Made by a program: the position numbers and the translations under genes
The notes under the pieces: generated by a model
Told to the model about the DNA's origin: nothing
Databases searched by the model: none
The model's input: only the letters and a program-made list of their open reading frames with translations
Origin: Dialister sp. UBA734
GTDB lineage: Bacteria > Bacillota > Negativicutes > Veillonellales > Dialisteraceae
Reading direction: 5' to 3'
DNA: 9,046 nucleotides
Assembly: GCA_002297935.1 (NCBI GenBank)
Contig: DBLC01000042.1
Coordinates: 14,110 to 23,155, forward strand
Shown here: positions 5,932 to 9,046 of the stretch, one piece after another
How positions within the stretch are numbered: position 1 is the first letter of the stretch
Layout: each line of letters opens with the position of its first letter

Positions 5932-6160
5932 AATGAAACCGTGTGTAATAGTCTACCGGAACATGAACGGCGTTCCCAATGGTCAAAATGACGCTCGCAA
6001 AACTCATGGTTTTTCCATGGTGGTTATGTCTGAATGACAAATCATACCTGTAGACACACCCACGCCCCTAAAAACGGCGTGTAGGTGGTCTATGAGCTAT
6101 CCTTGCACCGATATAACAACCACGGAGAACCGAGAGCAGGAGACAACGAGTAAAAGAAAA
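5932..6160 (+). ncRNA. Structured RNA unit 3 (diverged 3' end)
   Basis: The start helix is AAACCGTG (5936-5943) with CATGGTTT (6005-6012), with one G-U pair. The inner hairpin is GTCA (5982-5985) with TGAC (5989-5992) around AAA. GTGGTT (6020-6025) pairs with AACCAC (6118-6123) and encloses CACGCC/GGCGTG (6061-6066/6076-6081). The second enclosed hairpin is weakened to TATC/GATA (6098-6101/6110-6113). The 3' tail runs into different sequence from about 6140. Confidence 0.65.
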
Positions 6161-6400
6161 AGCCGTCACTGGGAAGAGTGGCGACTTCTAAACGGTGGCA
6201 ACCTATCCAGCGGGAACTAAGAGGGCTATCACCTACCAACATTATACACAAGGCAAGAGGTAAAAGCTAGGAGAAGCGGGAGCGATACCGGGCGGGCATT
6301 GGTGGCACGTGTGCGAGAAGTTCCAACTATTTTTCTATAGGTACTACCCCATAGGGGGTACTTACAATGGTCGCCATCCCCGCCCCGTGCCCGCATTTAG
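6161..6400 (+). ncRNA. GC-rich structured tail with long stem-loop
   Basis: A hairpin pairs GTCACT (6165-6170) with AGTGGC (6177-6182). Further on GGGCGGG (6290-6296) pairs with CCCGCCC (6379-6385), and inside it GGTGGC (6301-6306) with GTCGCC (6370-6375) using G-U pairs. At the centre GTAC-TA-CCCC pairs with GGGG-GTAC around ATA (6341-6361). No gene is seen. It may be the 3' domain of the repeat RNA, a separate RNA, or a single-strand origin or transfer site; the sequence does not decide. Confidence 0.45.
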
Positions 6401-6823
6401 GAAATTTTAAATACAGGTTACGTATTATCAAGTCGTATTTTTCTATTCTTCTAAAAGCGTTGTATTTCCTAGTTCTTTTCTAGCAAAATCAAACGCCGTT
6501 TTATTTTCAAATGGGGCGATTTTTGTAAACCGCCCTATTTCATTGGTGGTTTTTCAAGATTCCAAGAGCGTTATAAGTGGCATATAAGAATTAAACAAAA
6601 ATATTTCTATAGCCACCCATTAGCACCTACTGATAAAAGCAGATAGGAAAAGAGATGGAAGTCAATTTTCTAAAATCATAAAAATGTACGGTTCTAAGTG
6701 CCTAAAATATGCCCTTTTCCCTGTTTGAATCGAGGTAAATTTAGCACCTACTACCATAGAATTGTATGTTTCTTTTCTCTATGATGGTTGTAGTCAATAA
6801 TTTGCAGAAAGGAGACAAGCAAC
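6401..6823. other. AT-rich gap without a supported gene
   Basis: This stretch holds a 10-bp hairpin, AAATGGGGCG (6509-6518) with CGCCCTATTT (6531-6540), including a G-U pair. The 12-mer TTAGCACCTACT occurs twice, at 6620-6631 and 6741-6752. The AT-rich character and the repeated 12-mer suggest a control region for the genes starting at 6824, but I see no convincing promoter. Confidence 0.4.
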
Positions 6824-7066
6824 ATGATAGGAACGATTGACGAGAATACCCGCAAAGTACGGGAAATCATGCCCTATAAGTACATGCTGACATGGGAGCG
6901 GAAAGAATGCCCCCAACTCATGGAACATTGCAAGTATTACGGGCATTATGAATTTGATAGTATCGCCGACGCCCTACAAATGGCGTATTGTTGTGGCTAT
7001 GTAAACGGACATATTGCAACCATGAACGGCGAATACAAGGAAGAAAGCAAAGATACCGAGGAATAG
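6824..7066 (+). CDS. Hypothetical 80-residue element protein
   Basis: I do not recognise this protein. It has AAAGGAG nine nt before the ATG, a strong ribosome site, so it is very probably translated. It is a mixed-charge soluble protein with an aromatic-rich middle (PYKYMLTWERKE, KYYGHYEFD), four cysteines (Cys29, 36, 56, 57), and a helix around DALQMAYCCGYVNGHIA; the last 15 residues are acidic. There is no signal peptide, membrane segment or HTH motif. It is the first of three same-strand genes that end with the integrase, so it could be a regulatory or accessory protein of the mobility module. The Cys spacing is irregular and does not clearly make a zinc site. Confidence 0.65.
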   Translation: MIGTIDENTRKVREIMPYKYMLTWERKECPQLMEHCKYYGHYEFDSIADALQMAYCCGYVNGHIATMNGEYKEESKDTEE

Positions 7067-7110
7067 ACACGCCCACGGCGGGCACGTACTGGAACAAAGG
7101 AGCAAAGACC

Positions 7111-7440
7111 ATGAACAAGGAAAAGACCTATAGTATCATCATGGAAGATGAAAGCATGAAAGATATAGCAAGATGGGATATAAGCAAGGGCGATACCTTG
7201 ATTATTGAACCACCAAAAGAAATGCCAATTATCAATGGGGAAGAAATCGAAGATAATAGGACATATGTTTCTATTGTCGGATCTGACACCATCATTTCAC
7301 GAATCACGAAAACCGAAAGCGGAATTATTTTATCTTTCCATAATTGGGACTATCCCCCACGATATTTTAGTTATGAAGCATTGAGAAAAGGGAAAATATG
7401 TATCATTGGCAAGGTGATAGAGCGAAGATGTATTCTTTGA
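7111..7440 (+). CDS. Stand-alone LexA/S24-like domain, catalytic lysine missing
   Basis: This 109-residue protein resembles the C-terminal dimerisation/protease domain of LexA and CI repressors without the DNA-binding part. ESMKDI (Ser15 as the nucleophile position) matches the SMKDI of E. coli LexA. ISKGDTLII (24-32) matches the next GD block, and NRTYVSIVGSDTIISRI is followed by ILSFHNWDYPP (73-83), the S/N-x2-YPP block. Where LexA has the catalytic Lys in VKRL, this protein has Ser63 in ISRI, so self-cleavage is unlikely. The start is fixed by AAAGGAG eight nt before the ATG. It might pair with and titrate an S24-type repressor of the host or a helper phage. The element's own repressor has no S24 domain, so the target is probably elsewhere. 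Confidence 0.75.
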   Translation: MNKEKTYSIIMEDESMKDIARWDISKGDTLIIEPPKEMPIINGEEIEDNRTYVSIVGSDTIISRITKTESGIILSFHNWDYPPRYFSYEALRKGKICIIGKVIERRCIL

Positions 7441-7471
7441 CTGAATTATCCTAGAAAGGGGGTGTAAGAGC

Positions 7472-8626
7472 ATGGGCAAAATGCCAGCGGGGGCAATTAA
7501 AAGAAAGAATGGATTATGGGCATACCCCTTTTATGTGAAACTCCATGGAAGAAATGTGAGAAAATACGTATATGGGCATACATCAGACGAGCTATTAGAG
7601 AAAGCGGAACAGAAGCGACAAGAGTTTCTCAAAGGGGAATACACCACCAATAAAAGAATCACACTCAACCAGCTTTATAAAGAATGGTACAACGAAAAAA
7701 GAGGAACAATAAAAGAATCTTCTTTATCGGTCTACCAAAAACACTATGATTTATATATCAAGAAGAATTTAGGAAGCTACAAGGTAAAAGACATCGAGCG
7801 GCGGCAAATCGTTCTCTTTATGCAAAAGATAGCCGCCAAGCATAGTGCAAAAGTGGCGAACTCTTGCAAGTCTCTTATATTTTCCCTTTTGAAATACGCC
7901 GAACTTAACGAAATTGTTTTCCGAAATGTGGTACAAGGCATCCCACTTTTAAAAGTAGATAGAAACACCGCAAGGGAAACCATACACCGAGAACTTACCG
8001 AGGAAGAAGAAGAAATATTTTTTCGTTATTGCAAAAATTCCGCTTATTATCCAGCTTTCCAATTTATGTTAAAAACCGGAGTGCGGGCGGGTGAGTGCCT
8101 AGCCCTACAATGGCGAGATATTGGAAGCAATGTGATACATATCCGGCGGACAATGACCAAAAGCACCAATGATAAATTTGTTGTAGGGGATAGCCCCAAA
8201 ACAAGAGCAGGACTTCGAGACATTCCCATAAATGCAGAAATTCAAAGTATTATTGATTCTCAACGAGAAATCTATAGAGCCACGCACACAACAATAAATT
8301 TGAGTGATCCCGTTTTTCCATCGGAGCATGGAACATTTAGCAATGTAGGAATCTTGAATGGTATCATCGCCCGCATATTGAACAGGATCAGAGCGGACGG
8401 AATACCATTCCGCCATTTCTCTTCTCATGCTTTTAGAGATACATTCGCCACTCGTGCCTATCGTGCCAACATGCCCGGCAATGTGTTAAAGGAAATTTTA
8501 GGGCATGAACATTTCGACATGACGATGGATCTATATTCCCATGTAAACATGAACGACAAGATTATAGCAATGAATCGACTGAATGCCCCAATAGAACCAC
8601 TGGACAAGAAAAAAGCCAACTCATAA
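7472..8626 (+). CDS. int: Tyrosine integrase (Tn916/phage type)
   Basis: This 384-residue recombinase catalyses integration and excision of the element. Residues 1-60 form the arm-DNA-binding domain (GAIKRKNGLWAYPFYVK, then GRNVRKYVYG). Residues about 62-165 are the SAM-like core-binding domain. The catalytic domain has the full set: Arg205 in TGVRAGE, Lys243 in SPKTRAG, His319 and Arg322 in HAFRDTFATR, His345 in LGHEHF, and nucleophile Tyr355 in MTMDLYSHV. Length is normal for the family. The ATG at 7472 follows AAAGGGGGTG by seven nt. Its stop is six nt before a terminator and about 45 nt before the TACATCA arm sites, as expected for int next to its attachment site. It looks fully functional. 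Confidence 0.96.
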   Translation: MGKMPAGAIKRKNGLWAYPFYVKLHGRNVRKYVYGHTSDELLEKAEQKRQEFLKGEYTTNKRITLNQLYKEWYNEKRGTIKESSLSVYQKHYDLYIKKNLGSYKVKDIERRQIVLFMQKIAAKHSAKVANSCKSLIFSLLKYAELNEIVFRNVVQGIPLLKVDRNTARETIHRELTEEEEEIFFRYCKNSAYYPAFQFMLKTGVRAGECLALQWRDIGSNVIHIRRTMTKSTNDKFVVGDSPKTRAGLRDIPINAEIQSIIDSQREIYRATHTTINLSDPVFPSEHGTFSNVGILNGIIARILNRIRADGIPFRHFSSHAFRDTFATRAYRANMPGNVLKEILGHEHFDMTMDLYSHVNMNDKIIAMNRLNAPIEPLDKKKANS

Positions 8627-8631
8627 AGATA

Positions 8632-8660
8632 AAGCCGCCCGGTATTTTACCCGGCGGCTT
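8632..8660 (+). terminator. Integrase terminator
   Basis: AAGCCGCC (8632-8639) pairs with GGCGGCTT (8653-8660). A further GGT/ACC pairing inside leaves a 5-nt loop. It starts five nt after the integrase stop codon and is followed by ATTTGTT. The AA/TT base lets it act in both directions. Confidence 0.85.
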
Positions 8661-8667
8661 ATTTGTT

Positions 8668-8720
8668 ACTACATCAATTTTTACATCACTACATCAGTTT
8701 TTACATCAGTTACTACATCA
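8668..8720. promoter_or_regulatory. Right integrase arm-type sites
   Basis: Five TACATCA heptamers in one orientation start at 8670, 8682, 8690, 8702 and 8714, giving steps of 12, 8, 12 and 12 nt. 8688-8709 is identical to 2849-2870 at the left end. The number and regular phase fit a multi-site binding platform for the integrase N-terminal domain. Confidence 0.7.
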
Positions 8721-8732
8721 AATAAGGAAAAC

Positions 8733-8767
8733 ACGTCCTAATATCTTACTAGAAAATATTAGGACGT
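8733..8767. repeat. 12-bp perfect inverted repeat inside the right end
   Basis: ACGTCCTAATAT (8733-8744) pairs with ATATTAGGACGT (8756-8767) around an 11-nt loop. It lies between the arm sites and the right core. There is no T-run, so a terminator is doubtful; a binding site for an accessory protein or a structural element of the attachment region is possible. A second palindrome, GGCTATA/TATAGCC, lies at 8822-8841. Confidence 0.6.
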
Positions 8768-8860
8768 AATAGCGAAAAAATGTAGTATTTATCGAGGACG
8801 AGGGGATTAGGAAAATATACAGGCTATAGCCATTTATAGCCAAATAAAACAACTTCCCAA

Positions 8861-8902
8861 AAATTGTCTTATTTTACAACGGAGCATAGAAAAATGCAAT
8901 AG
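8861..8902. repeat. Right attachment-site repeat
   Basis: The partner of 2767-2808. TTGT (8864-8867) and ACAA (8876-8879) surround the 8-nt spacer CTTATTTT. It also keeps a leftward promoter shape: TTGCAT (8894-8899), a 17-nt spacer, then TAAAAT (8871-8876), one base off the TATAAT found in the left copy. Confidence 0.7.
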
Positions 8903-8911
8903 GATTTTTTA

Positions 8912-9002
8912 GGATTCTCAGGTTTCTCAAGGTTTTCAGGTTGCTCCGGTTCCTCAAGGTTCTAAGGGTTCTTAAGGTTCTAAAGGTTCTCACGATCCTC
9001 AA
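8912..9002. repeat. Degenerate ~9-nt tandem array in right host flank
   Basis: About nine units of the kind GGTTCTCAA, GGTTTTCA, GGTTGCTCC, GGTTCCTCAA, GGTTCTAAG, GGTTCTTAA, GGTTCTAAA, GGTTCTCAC and GATCCTCAA run one after another. Unit length drifts between 8 and 10 nt. Stops occur in the frames I read, so it is probably noncoding host DNA beyond the right end of the element. Confidence 0.6.
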
Positions 9003-9046
9003 ATAAGATGAAAACGATAGCGTTTATCGGCACATTCGAGAAACCT

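Larger units (their letters stand above)
5411..6160 (+). repeat. Three tandem copies of a ~260-nt structured unit
   Basis: Units begin with AATGAA at 5411, 5671 and 5932. Units 1 and 2 match along their whole length; unit 3 matches until about 6140 and then diverges. Shared landmarks in order are the start helix, AAAACTCATG, GTGGTT, GAATGAYAAATCATACCTGTA, a CACGCC hairpin with an identical CCTAAAAAC loop, AACCAC, GAACCG and, in units 1 and 2, CACGGATCAGCACACACG. No gene reads convincingly through the region on either strand. Variation between copies preserves base pairing, which is why I read it as RNA (see the unit entries). Confidence 0.85.
2767..8902. mobile_element. 6.1-kb integrated element with tyrosine integrase and its own replication module
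   Basis: The outer limits are the imperfect direct repeats at 2767-2808 and 8861-8902. Inside are an XRE repressor, an excisionase-like protein, a replication module with iterons, a structured-RNA region, an S24-like protein and an intact integrase at the right end. The divergent repressor/excisionase arrangement and replication genes resemble phage satellites and small integrative plasmids. There is no relaxase, capsid, terminase, resistance or recognisable defence gene. By eye the element is more AT-rich than the host genes on its left. The exact ends depend on which repeat is the true core; the alternative is the 22-nt identical repeat at 2849-2870 and 8688-8709, which I read as integrase arm sites. 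Confidence 0.85.

Noticed and set aside
5411..6160. CRISPR array
   Set aside because: The units are about 260 nt and similar throughout, with no short repeat/unique spacer alternation and no cas gene.
6161..6260. Cobalamin riboswitch-like string (GTCACTGGGAAG)
   Set aside because: Only a short resemblance; the ordered B12-box elements are missing and no cobalamin gene follows.
6988..7110. Longer start for the S24-like protein
   Set aside because: The extension overlaps the preceding gene in another frame; the ATG at 7111 has AAAGGAG eight nt upstream and the S24 match begins only after it.

Overview
The window looks like a stretch of Bacillota chromosome carrying one small integrated element. 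Gene style (Gram-positive Shine-Dalgarno sites, a lipobox solute-binding protein, a Tn916-type integrase) points to Bacillota. The two metabolic genes and the simple-repeat intergenic DNA suggest an anaerobic gut member, possibly a Negativicutes such as an Acidaminococcus relative, but this is a tentative guess from protein style, not a match I could run.

Host part, left (1-2766): two leftward genes, an amino-acid ABC transporter substrate-binding lipoprotein (162-986) and a 12-helix MFS organic-acid/H+ symporter (1401-2708). Each has its own promoter and downstream hairpin terminator. The DNA between them is unusually rich in inverted repeats (1064-1398).

Element (about 2767-8902, 6.1 kb): it is bounded by an imperfect 42-nt direct repeat lying exactly over the promoter of the MFS gene, with integrase arm-type repeats (TACATCA) just inside each end. 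From left to right it holds a leftward XRE-family repressor, a divergent promoter/operator region, a rightward operon (excisionase-like HTH protein, winged-helix protein, initiator-like protein), an iteron cluster with an AT-rich tract that looks like a replication origin, a small Cys-rich zinc-ribbon-like protein, and then 1.4 kb without a convincing gene. A second rightward gene set follows: an 80-residue unknown, a stand-alone LexA/S24-like domain lacking the catalytic lysine, and an intact tyrosine integrase followed by a terminator. There is no relaxase, capsid, packaging, resistance or recognised defence gene, so this is a minimal integrative element or phage satellite that replicates itself and would need a helper to move between cells.

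The most interesting part is the gene-poor region. At 5411 to about 6160 lie three tandem copies of a roughly 260-nt unit. Several helices are preserved by paired base changes between the copies, with G-U pairs that make sense only on the + strand. This is direct internal evidence for a structured noncoding RNA that I do not recognise as any known class. A long GC-rich stem-loop (6290-6385) follows.

Host part, right (about 8903-9046): a degenerate array of about 9-nt GGTTCTNAA-like repeats with no gene.
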